Part shown: positions 7,214 to 14,439 of the stretch, one piece after another
Numbering within the stretch: the first letter of the stretch is position 1
Layout: every line of letters starts with the position of its first letter
Source: a virus
Reading direction: 5' to 3' (one strand)
Virus record (IMG/VR): IMGVR_UViG_3300045256_000805
Span: 1 to 29,863 of that record
Length of the DNA stretch: 29,863 bases
Made by a program: the position numbers and the translations under genes
The notes under the pieces: generated by a model
Told to the model about the DNA's origin: nothing
Seen by the model: the letters and a program-made list of their open reading frames with translations, nothing else
Database searches by the model: none

Positions 7214-7748
7214 ATGAATTCCCACTCTCATCGCGCGGGCGCGGACAGCGACGCGAGCCGCCTGGCGTATATCCTCGAGGTGCTGGAACGGCCCGACCCG
7301 GACGCGGCGGTGAGGGCGGCGGGCATGGCGCTGGCGCGGGCGCGGGACGCAGGCAGCGGCGGCTTGCGCCAGCAGCACCTGGCGGAAGCGCAAGCGCACA
7401 TCGCCCGGATCGACCCGCGGCGGCAGGGCCGCGCGGTGCAGCAGTTGCAGGGCCAGGTGCTGGCGCTGCAAGGCCGGCGAGGCGACACCCGGCTGGCCCA
7501 CGTGACCCCGGGGGAGGTGGTGATCCCGCAACGCCTGCAAACGCCGGCGGTGATGGGGTACCTGGCGGCGGCGGCGCGAGCCGCGGGGCTCGATCCGCGC
7601 AGCCTGCTGGTGGGGCACCCGGCCGGCAAGATCAACCCCCGCACCGGGCAGCAGGAGTTCTGGTCGATCATCGGTGCCTCCGACGACGAGGACAACCCCG
7701 GCTGGGACGTCACCGGCGACGAGGGCGACTTCGATCCGGGCGACTACG
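7214..7748 (+). repeat. Direct repeat copy 1 (module N-terminal half)
   Basis: About 535 bp that align without gaps to 11094-11628 (constant offset 3880), with only scattered substitutions. A 58-bp stretch at 7563-7620 is also identical to 9383-9440, and 7523-7604 partly matches 13163-13247. These are substrates for homologous recombination across the island. Confidence 0.9.
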
Positions 7749-8164
7749 ATGGATGGGACGGCGGAGAAGGGCCGGACGGCGGCAGCGACGGCCCAATCGA
7801 GACCGTGACCGTCACCGCGCCACGCGATCATACGGATTCATTCTGGCAGAACCTCAACCCGATTTCGTCAGCCAACGCGGCGAACGATCCGCCGGGACCG
7901 TATCCTTCAAATCAACAAATCTATCGGGGCATATTCGCACCGAGCGATCCCGATGTCATTAAGGGGCTTTCGGACGAGAACTTATACCACTATCAGCACA
8001 GACTTGAGGCAGAGCGGGCATTTCAGAAAATTTTCCAGTACGGCATGGGCAAGTATGCTGGTCCGCTCGGGGAGGCGGGGGCTTCATCGGCGTTCAGAGA
8101 CCTCGATCCCATCTTCTCGCTCTATGCTGCGGAATTCGCTCGTCGCGGGTTACAGTATCCGTGA
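7214..8164 (+). CDS. Modular phage protein, copy A: conserved N-terminus with unique C-terminal domain
   Basis: 316 residues, ATG 7214 after AGAGGAG. Residues 1-173 are nearly identical to the gene at 11094. They include a helical part (about 14-88), the motif GDTRLAHVTPGEVVIP (90-105), LAAAARAAGLDPRSLLVGHP (117-136) and NPRTGQQEFW (141-150). The 'GDT.LAH.TPGE' and 'NPRTG..EF' motifs recur in phage tail/virion-associated proteins known to me. An acidic Gly/Asp linker (155-194) leads to IETVTVTAPR (195-204), then a 112-residue C-terminus (Tyr/Phe-rich, with YHYQHRLEAERAFQKIF) found nowhere else here and clearly AT-richer. I infer a carrier-plus-payload design. The payload function is unknown; no catalytic motif is visible. 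Confidence 0.75.
   Translation: MNSHSHRAGADSDASRLAYILEVLERPDPDAAVRAAGMALARARDAGSGGLRQQHLAEAQAHIARIDPRRQGRAVQQLQGQVLALQGRRGDTRLAHVTPGEVVIPQRLQTPAVMGYLAAAARAAGLDPRSLLVGHPAGKINPRTGQQEFWSIIGASDDEDNPGWDVTGDEGDFDPGDYDGWDGGEGPDGGSDGPIETVTVTAPRDHTDSFWQNLNPISSANAANDPPGPYPSNQQIYRGIFAPSDPDVIKGLSDENLYHYQHRLEAERAFQKIFQYGMGKYAGPLGEAGASSAFRDLDPIFSLYAAEFARRGLQYP
7778..7824 (+). repeat. Junction block before the variable C-terminus (copy A)
   Basis: 47 nt encoding GGSDGPIETVTVTAPR that match 9604-9650 at 45 positions. Flanking sequence upstream is diverged and downstream is unrelated. It is placed exactly where the conserved carrier ends and the unique C-terminal domain begins, so it is a likely exchange point. 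Confidence 0.7.
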
Positions 8165-8170
8165 AGTGAA

Positions 8171-9307
8171 CTAACGCGTCGGACTATTCAAACCCGCACG
8201 TAGAGCGCTTACGCAATTCCCAGTATTCACGATCTCGAACGTGATCCTCAGGGCATCGTCGGGACCCTCAAATCCCACGGTGTTTGTAATGCCGTCGACC
8301 GGAACAGGCGCTTGGGAAAGGCGCACCGTTTTATCCCAAGCCCTTTCATAAGCCGTCATATCGAACGGCCCTGGGGAGATTGCGAGGAGGCGCGCGAACC
8401 AAACCGAGAGCGCATGCGCTTCGAATAGACCGTGGTCCATTGCGTAGTCGAGATGGTCGAGCATCTCGGTCTTGCGGTCCTTCCAATTCGTCACATAGAT
8501 CACGCAGGCCAGCGCAAACCGGGCATGCGGCAGGCCGAGTGCCGCGGCTTTGACAAATAGCTCCTCGGCTTCTGCGGGTCGGGCGAATGCCTTAGGTCGA
8601 TCCAGAAGATCTACACCCTTGCGATACACCGCGATCGCTTCCGGATCGGCCGAACGGGGCCTTTCGTATGTAGTGCGGATCGCGGACTCGTCGTCCGGCG
8701 TCGGGAACATTGCCTGGTAGGGCACCCAGATTTCCATCGGCTCACTGTAAAAGGGTTGAGCGCAAATGCCAGAAACAAGCGCGTGCGTGATCAGCCGCCG
8801 GGCTGCTGCAGCGCTTCCGATCGTGATCGTGCCGGGCGCGCCCGTCACGAGCTTCGGATCGTTGGCCCGGTCATAGAGCTGCCTCACCAATAGCGATGCG
8901 CGGGAATAGTTTGAAATCGCCGGGGTGCCGAATCCCGAGTACTCGTAATTGATCAGCAGGGCCTGGGCCTCCAATACGCCATGCGTGGCGGCGTATAGGG
9001 CAAGGTTGTAGGCCTCGCGCGTCCGGCCCTTAGCAGCCTCGGTATGAAAACTGGCCGAGTAGATGGTGCAGGCGAGACCGTAGTAGGCGTGCGGAAGGCC
9101 AAGGTTTGCGGCCCTGACGAAGAGCTCTTCGATGGCGGTGAAATCGCGCTTCCCCTGATACTGCTCGAGCAGACGCATGCCTTCGTTGTACGCGGCGACC
9201 GCTTCGGGATTCGCCGGTGGGATAGCGGCCTCTGGCGCGACCTTGGGAGCGGCGGCGCAGGAAGCCAGACCGAGGGCAAGCACGCCGACGATGACGATGC
9301 ACCGCAT
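8171..9307 (-). CDS. Secreted Sel1-like-repeat lipoprotein, copy 1
   Basis: 378 residues on the opposite strand, converging on copy A with a 6-bp gap. The N-terminus is a lipoprotein signal (VGVLALGLASC, lipobox LASC, Cys17). The mature protein is two related halves (about 33-200 and 221-370). Each starts with a 'PEA.A.Y..G' helix pair, then a Sel1/TPR-like repeat (EELF.(R/K)AA.LGLPHA..(G/A)LAC.IY), then a GAPGTITI-like beta segment. It is paralogous to 11986-13095, including the upstream region. Periplasmic or membrane-anchored location is expected. Candidate roles are immunity factor for the linked module or superinfection exclusion; both are inference. Sel1 repeats mediate protein-protein contacts. 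Confidence 0.75.
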   Translation of the reverse strand: MRCIVIVGVLALGLASCAAAPKVAPEAAIPPANPEAVAAYNEGMRLLEQYQGKRDFTAIEELFVRAANLGLPHAYYGLACTIYSASFHTEAAKGRTREAYNLALYAATHGVLEAQALLINYEYSGFGTPAISNYSRASLLVRQLYDRANDPKLVTGAPGTITIGSAAAARRLITHALVSGICAQPFYSEPMEIWVPYQAMFPTPDDESAIRTTYERPRSADPEAIAVYRKGVDLLDRPKAFARPAEAEELFVKAAALGLPHARFALACVIYVTNWKDRKTEMLDHLDYAMDHGLFEAHALSVWFARLLAISPGPFDMTAYERAWDKTVRLSQAPVPVDGITNTVGFEGPDDALRITFEIVNTGNCVSALRAGLNSPTR

Positions 9308-9381
9308 GGGAGTCTCCTCTCCAAGAGGTTGAGAATATCAAAGCCCGAGGAACCGGACAAAGCGCGTATGCACGGAGACCT

Positions 9382-9969
9382 GTGGCGGCGGCGGCGCGAG
9401 CCGCGGGGCTCGATCCGCGCAGCCTGCTGGTGGGGCACCCGCGCGGACGCATCAACCCTCGCACCGGGCAGCAGGAGTTCTACGAAGGCTGGGAGACCAT
9501 CGGCAGCGAAGGCAACTTCGACCCAATCAGCGAAGATTGGTGGAACGACGGCGAGATGCGGGACTTTGGTGCGGATGGCGGGTCGCCGGGCGGTGGAGGC
9601 AACGGCGGCAGCGACGGCCCGATCGAGACCGTGACCGTCACCGCGCCTCGAACCCCTGATTTCCGACCCGACCCGCCGAAGTTGATAGATCCTGGTCTAC
9701 CCGACATCGGAGTGCCCACTGCCTTCACTGTCGGTCCCAGTAAGGAAGATCTTATTAAGGCGCGGGATGCACTGCGCGAAGCAATCCGGCGGATAGAAGT
9801 AGGACAGCATGTCATTCACGGGGCGTCGATTGCGGGAATCGTAGCGGGTGCGCCTGTAGAATTACCGACAGGTCTCGCTTGGGCGGCATCGGAGATTGGA
9901 TCGCAATATCTGAACAGCAAGCTAGACGATCTAAACAGGCAGATAGAGCAGTTCGATGGACCGAAATGA
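9382..9969 (+). CDS. Truncated module, copy B: orphan C-terminal domain
   Basis: 195 residues from GTG 9382 (GGAG eight bases upstream, a weak start). It begins inside the shared module at LAAAARAAGLDPRSLLVGHP; its first 58 bp (9383-9440) are identical to 7563-7620. The whole N-terminal carrier (about 117 residues) is missing. It keeps NPRTGQQEF, a Gly/Asp linker and ETVTVTAPR, then a unique 106-residue C-terminus with a hydrophobic stretch (HGASIAGIVAGAPVELPTGL) and a coiled-coil end (SKLDDLNRQIEQF). It may be a silent cassette, translated only after recombination with copy A or C, or a pseudogene. The layout resembles orphan toxin modules of polymorphic toxin loci. Confidence 0.55.
   Translation: MAAAARAAGLDPRSLLVGHPRGRINPRTGQQEFYEGWETIGSEGNFDPISEDWWNDGEMRDFGADGGSPGGGGNGGSDGPIETVTVTAPRTPDFRPDPPKLIDPGLPDIGVPTAFTVGPSKEDLIKARDALREAIRRIEVGQHVIHGASIAGIVAGAPVELPTGLAWAASEIGSQYLNSKLDDLNRQIEQFDGPK
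9383..9480 (+). repeat. Partial direct repeat of the module (copy B breakpoint)
   Basis: 98 bp aligning without gaps to 7563-7660 (offset 1820); the first 58 bp are identical. Similarity stops abruptly at 9382, marking the junction between the inverted Sel1-like gene's upstream region and the broken module. Confidence 0.85.
9604..9650 (+). repeat. Junction block before the variable C-terminus (copy B)
   Basis: 47 nt encoding GGSDGPIETVTVTAPR, matching 7778-7824 at 45 of 47 positions. The sequences after the two blocks are unrelated, so this is the border of the variable payload. Confidence 0.7.
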
Positions 9970-10004
9970 TTGGATTGGTTATCTTGCCAAGTAGGGCATA
10001 GGCA

Positions 10005-10352
10005 ATGACAGACGAACCAAGGCCGATCCAGCGCACAATCGCCGGGACAGCGGGCGCGAGTTGCTTGCTAGGTCTTGCGAGTGGCTGGTCTGTCTTGGCT
10101 CTGCCTTTTGGACTCGCGAATCTGTTCCACAACAGTACAGGTGAAATCGGAGCGTTCGTCTTCTTTATCGTGTGGATCGTGTACGTGGTCTACAGGTGCT
10201 GGTTCAACTTGCTGGTTCCCTCGCTGCTACGCGGCGAAGTGTTCGAGGGCTTGCGCACATATCGCTTACAGATGCTTTATTCGCAAAGCGCGGTTGTTGG
10301 CGCGATCGCTGCAGCACCTATCGCTATTCGAACATGGGCCTCCGTGACGTGA
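10005..10352 (+). CDS. Small membrane protein, about three TM segments
   Basis: 115 residues from ATG 10005, 35 bp after orphan module B. Hydrophobic segments at about 12-38 (LLGLASGWSVLALPFGLANL), 48-71 (FVFFIVWIVYVVYRCWFNLL) and 91-112 are likely membrane helices. GC content is visibly lower than the phage structural genes, as in the module C-termini. Its end overlaps the next ORF by 19 bp. Family not recognised. Its place after a payload that itself has a hydrophobic stretch makes an immunity role plausible but unproven. Confidence 0.5.
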   Translation: MTDEPRPIQRTIAGTAGASCLLGLASGWSVLALPFGLANLFHNSTGEIGAFVFFIVWIVYVVYRCWFNLLVPSLLRGEVFEGLRTYRLQMLYSQSAVVGAIAAAPIAIRTWASVT

Positions 10353-10711
10353 TCGACGGCGAAAAGGCCGACGCCATTGCGGCCGAAGCCGCGCGTGCCA
10401 CCGCGCATGGCTTCGCGGCCGGACTCATCATGAGCGGGTCGGCGGCACTGGGCATTTGGATTACCGGTTCGCTCGCCCCAATCTCCGCTGCGATAGCCGT
10501 CGGAGGCGTGATTCTGGGGGTGGCGATGTACGTCGCCTACTTCGGACTGTTCAGCACGGCAAAGGTGACGGCCCGCCTTGAGAAACTTGGCCTGACGCCC
10601 GCGCCCGAGTTGACGTTCGGACGCATGGACAGGCTGATGCGCCGCCTGTGGATGTTCGGGTGGACCTTCGGGTTTTTCGAAGGTCTCCTGCTCAATGTCC
10701 TCGCGATCTAG
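10334..10711 (+). CDS. Small membrane protein, about three TM segments
   Basis: 125 residues from ATG 10334, overlapping the previous gene's end. The first 22 residues are a charged amphipathic helix (GLRDVIDGEKADAIAAEAAR). Likely membrane segments are about 24-45, 49-70 and 106-125 (WMFGWTFGFFEGLLLNVLAI). It is probably co-translated with 10005-10352. I do not recognise the family. The two genes together may form a membrane complex tied to module B. Confidence 0.5.
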   Translation: MGLRDVIDGEKADAIAAEAARATAHGFAAGLIMSGSAALGIWITGSLAPISAAIAVGGVILGVAMYVAYFGLFSTAKVTARLEKLGLTPAPELTFGRMDRLMRRLWMFGWTFGFFEGLLLNVLAI

Positions 10712-10792
10712 GGGCGGCATCTCGCCTCCGTTGACGGCCAGGGCGCGCAAGGGCTTCCGGCGCGATGCTTCCCGACTGACAGGATGTCCCCG

Positions 10793-11053
10793 ATGACCCG
10801 CGAAGACGCTATCCGGCGGGGGGAGGCGGCGCGCCGCCTCTTGGAGGATGCGACCGCGCAGGCGGCGCTGGCGGAGATCGCGGCGGAGTGCACGGCGAGC
10901 TGGGCGGACTCCAGTCCTGCGGATGTGGCGGCCCGGGAAGATGCCTATCGCCTGCATCGCTGCGTCGCGCTGCTGCGTCAGAAGCTGGAAGCCTGGGCGG
11001 CAGGCGCTGCCCTGGAGAAGGACCGGGCGACCGCACGTCCGACCGAGCCATGA
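10793..11053 (+). CDS. Small phage protein typical of the portal-scaffold interval
   Basis: 86 residues from ATG 10793 (AGGA nine bases upstream); ATG 10784 would add three residues. The product, starting MTREDAIRRGEAARRLLEDA, is a short helical protein with a conserved-looking 'ADVAAREDAYRLHRCVALLR' segment. From memory, similar small helical proteins sit between portal and scaffold in related phages, so this is probably an original structural-operon gene left between accessory insertions. Role unknown. High GC returns here, contrasting with 9650-10711. Confidence 0.6.
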   Translation: MTREDAIRRGEAARRLLEDATAQAALAEIAAECTASWADSSPADVAAREDAYRLHRCVALLRQKLEAWAAGAALEKDRATARPTEP

Positions 11054-11093
11054 GCCGATCTTTGAGACAGCTCAACACAGGAGGGCGTCTTCC

Positions 11094-11628
11094 ATGAGCA
11101 GCCACCTTCATCGTGCGAGCGCGGACAGCGACGCGAGCCGCCTGGCGTATATCCTGGAGGTGCTAGAGCGGCCCGACCCGGACGCGGCGGTGAGGGCGGC
11201 GGGCATGGCGCTGGCGCGGGCGCGGGACGCAGGCAGCGGCGGCCTGCGCCAGCAGCACCTGGCGGAAGCGCAAGCGCACATCGCCCGGCTGGACCCGCGG
11301 CGGCAGGGCCGGGCGGTGCAGCAGTTGCAGGGCCAGGTGCTGGCGCTGCAAGGCCGGCGGGGCGACACCCGGCTGGCCCACGTGACCCCGGGGGAGGTGG
11401 TGATCCCGCAACGCCTGCAGACGCCGGCGGTGATGGGGTATCTGGCGGCGGCGGCGCGCGCCGCGGGGCTCGACCCGCGCAGCCTGCTGGTGGGGCACCC
11501 GCGCGGGCGCGTCAACCCCCGCACCGGGCAGCAGGAGTTCTGGTCGGTGCAGGGTGCCTCCGACGACGAGGACAATCCCGGCTGGGACGTCACCGGCGAC
11601 GAAGGCGACTTCGACCTGGGCGACTACG
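11094..11628 (+). repeat. Direct repeat copy 2 (module N-terminal half)
   Basis: Gapless partner of 7214-7748. Recombination between the two would delete or duplicate the 3.9 kb between them, which holds Sel1-like copy 1, module B and the membrane genes. Confidence 0.9.
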
Positions 11629-11900
11629 GGCAGGGTGGCGGCGGAGAGGGGCCGGGCGGCGGAGAGAGTCCCGCGGACTCGCCAGAGACGAACCTACCGC
11701 CGCCGCAATACGGTCCTTGGGGCCACTGGAACCAGCCAACGACGGAGCCATCGAATACCCGCCCGCCACCGCCTCCTGCCGGTCCGTATGGAACAATCAT
11801 TCAGCCGACCGCCCAGCAGCCGACGGATACTCATCAGCCTCCCGACACGAACGGGCCTTGGGCCGATGGACCCATCTTCGGCTACCGATTCTGGCCATGA
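11094..11900 (+). CDS. Modular phage protein, copy C: conserved N-terminus with Pro-rich C-terminus
   Basis: 268 residues from ATG 11094, with AGGAGGG nine bases upstream. Residues 1-173 match copy A almost completely (helical part, GDTRLAHVTPGEVVIP, NPRTGQQEFW). After the acidic Gly linker it lacks the ETVTVTAPR block and ends in a low-complexity Pro/Gln/Thr tail (PPPPPAGPYGTIIQPTAQQP, then GPIFGYRFWP). This may be a natural short form, a degraded payload, or a structural tail. The longer frame starting at 10848 runs through the previous gene in another frame and is not the real start. Function inferred only from the shared carrier and the position after the portal region. Confidence 0.72.
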   Translation: MSSHLHRASADSDASRLAYILEVLERPDPDAAVRAAGMALARARDAGSGGLRQQHLAEAQAHIARLDPRRQGRAVQQLQGQVLALQGRRGDTRLAHVTPGEVVIPQRLQTPAVMGYLAAAARAAGLDPRSLLVGHPRGRVNPRTGQQEFWSVQGASDDEDNPGWDVTGDEGDFDLGDYGQGGGGEGPGGGESPADSPETNLPPPQYGPWGHWNQPTTEPSNTRPPPPPAGPYGTIIQPTAQQPTDTHQPPDTNGPWADGPIFGYRFWP

Positions 11901-11985
11901 TGAGGCTCGATCCACGGGGCGCCGCGATCATGGAAGCCGATGGCTGAGACTCTCGCTCTGACCGCCATTCCGCGATATCAAGCGC

Positions 11986-13095
11986 CTAACGGGGCGCCGG
12001 CTTGGGGCTGATATCCCAGGAGTCCCAGCACGTGCCGAAGTTGGCGATCCTGAAGATCACCCTCAAGGCCTCGTCGGGACTCTCAAAGGTCACCGTCCCT
12101 GGGGCGCCGCTCACAAGGTCGGGATTCTGCGAGAGTTGAACGGTTTCGCGCCACAGCTTACCGACCTTCTCCAGGTCCGGAGGGAGGCTGATGCCCCGGT
12201 GCCGCAAGAACCAGACCAAGAGCGCCTTTGCCTCAAGGACATTGTGATCCGCAGCATATGCCGCGTGTGCGATCATCTCATCTCTTCGGTCTGTCCACCC
12301 AGCCGCATAGATCAGGCAAGCCAACCCAAAGCGCGCATGGGGAAGATCCAAGTCGGCGGCCTTCTTGAACAGGCGCTCAGCCCCGGAGAAGTCCGCGTAC
12401 TGCCAGGGACGATAGAGAAGATCGGTCCCTTGCCGGTATAATGCGACCGCCTCGGGTTTCGCGGCGGGTATCTTTGGCTGATCGACGCGCGCATTCGGAT
12501 CGGCATCCGGCATCCACAGTTGCTTCTCTTCCTCATAGAAGACCGGGCCGCACGGCTCCGACAGAAGCGCTTTCGTAATCAGTCGGCGTGCGTCGGCGGG
12601 GCTACTTATCGTGACGGTTCCCGGTGCGCCACTGATGATACCTGGCGAACGTGCGCGCTCGTATAACTGCTTCAGCAGGCGCGTTGCGACTCTATAGTCT
12701 TTGGCCTTCGTTGTGCCGATTCCCGAGAACTCGTAGTTTATCAGCAGCGCTTGCGCTTCCAGGACATTGCGGTATGACGCATAGAGCGCGAGTTCATAAG
12801 CCTCGTTGAGACGCTCCTTCGCCGCCGGTACCGAGCTCTGAGATGCATAGATCGTGCAAGCCAGCCCGTAATAGCCGTGCGGCAATCCGAGGCTTGCAGC
12901 CTTTCGAAACAGGGCCTCGATCGCGGCGAAGTCGTGCGGTGTTCCTCGAGCTTCCAGCCGTCGCATACCTTCGTTGTACGCAACGACGGCCTCAGGGTTG
13001 GCCGGCGGCAGCGAAATATCTTGAGCCTGTGTCGGCGCGCCTGCGACTAACGCGGCACACAACGCAAGATAACGCGTAAGGCAATAATGGAACAT
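11986..13095 (-). CDS. Secreted Sel1-like-repeat protein, copy 2
   Basis: 369 residues, leftward, converging on module C (85-bp gap). The N-terminus is a type I signal peptide (YLALCAALVAGAPTQAQ, likely cleavage near TQA-QD) rather than the lipobox of copy 1. The mature part aligns end to end with 8171-9307: the PPANPEAV start, FRKAASLGLPHGYYGLACTI, VLEAQALLINYEFSG, ISGAPGTVTIS, then a second half with the same order ending SGAPGTVTFESPDEALRVIF. I judge about half of the residues identical. The 5' leaders also look related. It is predicted periplasmic, acting by protein-protein contact. Same role options as copy 1: immunity to a module payload, or an exclusion/fitness factor. Confidence 0.75.
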   Translation of the reverse strand: MFHYCLTRYLALCAALVAGAPTQAQDISLPPANPEAVVAYNEGMRRLEARGTPHDFAAIEALFRKAASLGLPHGYYGLACTIYASQSSVPAAKERLNEAYELALYASYRNVLEAQALLINYEFSGIGTTKAKDYRVATRLLKQLYERARSPGIISGAPGTVTISSPADARRLITKALLSEPCGPVFYEEEKQLWMPDADPNARVDQPKIPAAKPEAVALYRQGTDLLYRPWQYADFSGAERLFKKAADLDLPHARFGLACLIYAAGWTDRRDEMIAHAAYAADHNVLEAKALLVWFLRHRGISLPPDLEKVGKLWRETVQLSQNPDLVSGAPGTVTFESPDEALRVIFRIANFGTCWDSWDISPKPAPR

Positions 13096-13454
13096 CGGAG
13101 CCTCCAGTCTGCCGAGGTCATATTATCAACGCCTTGGAAGGGCACCAAGCTAACCGAGGCCCGTGATCCTGCAACGCCTGCAGACGCCGGCGGTGATGGG
13201 GTATCTGGCGGCGGCGGCGCGGCGGGCGGGTCTCGACCCGCGCAGCCGAAGATCCGGTCGAATGCTCCGCCGATTGGACGACCGTGCGTGTGCTCTTGCA
13301 GGCACCGTGAGCTTTGACGAGCCCACGAATCGCGCGTAAACGGGTAATGCAATCCTGACATCGGTGCGCCGACGAAGAGCCGCGACGAAGAAGTCGGCGG
13401 CGCGCGGCACCGTCTCCCGCTGCGGCGGACCCATTCACCACAGGCGAGGCTGTC
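13096..13454. other. Gene-free stretch with module remnant D
   Basis: 359 bp between the inverted Sel1-like gene and the scaffold gene. It holds the leader of the Sel1-like gene (13096-13162), an 85-bp module remnant (13163-13247), and about 200 bp in which I see nothing except the scaffold ribosome site (GAGG at 13446-13449). Confidence 0.7.
13163..13247 (+). pseudogene. Module remnant, copy D
   Basis: 85 bp aligning without gaps to 11400-11484, encoding the module's VI.QRLQTPAVMGYLAAAAR.AGLDPRS region (residues 103-130). One change turns IPQ into ILQ, and the AAG run reads RAG. Both ends break off abruptly, and the frame runs into unrelated sequence. It is a leftover of a former module copy on the far side of the Sel1-like gene, as copy B is for the first Sel1-like gene. 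Confidence 0.8.
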
Positions 13455-14417
13455 ATGGCCGACCGCGAGGCAGCGCCGTCCCTGGACGGCGTCGCCAACG
13501 AAATCCTGACGATTCTCGGCGAGGACGACCCCCGGTCGCCGCCGAACCCCGAACGCGAGGGCGACGACGGCGACGCCGAAGCCACCCCCGAGGAGGCGGC
13601 CGACGCCGCCGACCCAGCCGCCGACACGGAAGCGGAGACGCCCATCCAGGCGCCGGCGAGCTGGAAAGCGGATGCCAAGGAGCGGTTCAAGGACCTCCCA
13701 CCCGCGCTGCAACGGACCATCGTTGAACGGGAGAGGGAACGCGAATCCCACTTCAGCAAGACGCAGCAGGACGCCGCCCGTGCGCGCAAGGTCCTCGAGG
13801 CCGAACGCCAGGCGGTGCAGCAGGAGCGACGCGGCAGTCTCGATACCCTGTCGCTGCTTTCGGAAGCGTTCCAGACCCTAGACCCCGTCCTCGCCGAGGG
13901 CGCCAAGACCGATTGGCAGAAGCTTTCGCGCGAGGACCCCGCTGCCGCCCAGGCGAAGTGGGCGCAGTACCGGGACCGCCTGCAGGCCTTGCAAGCGGTC
14001 CAGGCGCGGCGCGCACAGGCTCACGAGGCGGCGCAGCAGGAGGGAGTACGCCACGCCCACCGCACCCTCCAGGACAAGCTGCCGTTCTGGAACGATGCCG
14101 GCCGGCGCGGCGCGTTCCTCGATGCCCTCGACCACTATCTGCATGAGCACGGGTTCACGCCGGCGGAGCGACGCTCCCTGGCGGACCCGCGTGCGATCTT
14201 GGTGGCGCGAGAGGCGATGCTGTATCGCCAGCTGATGGCGCAGCAGGCCCAGATCGCCGCACGGCGGCGGGGCGCGGCCGGCGGACGGGTGCTGAGGTCC
14301 CAGGCATCGACCGAGAGCAGGGAGGTTTCGGGACGGGCGCAGGCTCTTGCCAAGCGTGCCGCGCGAACCGGCCGCCTGGACGATCAGGCGGCGGCGATTC
14401 TCGCGGCCTTGGACTGA
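13455..14417 (+). CDS. Capsid scaffolding-like protein
   Basis: 320 residues from ATG 13455 with GAGG upstream. The acidic, disordered N-terminus (about 25-75, Asp/Glu/Ala/Pro-rich) is followed by ASWKADAKERFKDLPPALQR, a conserved-type scaffold motif. Then come long charged coiled-coil segments (about 90-240) and a basic C-terminus (AALAKRAARTGRLDD region). The composition, length and place directly before the major capsid gene match podovirus scaffold proteins, which guide capsid assembly and then leave. No protease gene is seen nearby. Confidence 0.75.
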   Translation: MADREAAPSLDGVANEILTILGEDDPRSPPNPEREGDDGDAEATPEEAADAADPAADTEAETPIQAPASWKADAKERFKDLPPALQRTIVERERERESHFSKTQQDAARARKVLEAERQAVQQERRGSLDTLSLLSEAFQTLDPVLAEGAKTDWQKLSREDPAAAQAKWAQYRDRLQALQAVQARRAQAHEAAQQEGVRHAHRTLQDKLPFWNDAGRRGAFLDALDHYLHEHGFTPAERRSLADPRAILVAREAMLYRQLMAQQAQIAARRRGAAGGRVLRSQASTESREVSGRAQALAKRAARTGRLDDQAAAILAALD

Positions 14418-14439
14418 ACCCCTCCACGGAGAGAAACCC

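Noticed and set aside
7214-8164. MuF-domain toxin
   Set aside because: The position next to the portal fits, but I see no MuF motif. The shared N-terminus is a different sequence, so I report it as a separate carrier type.
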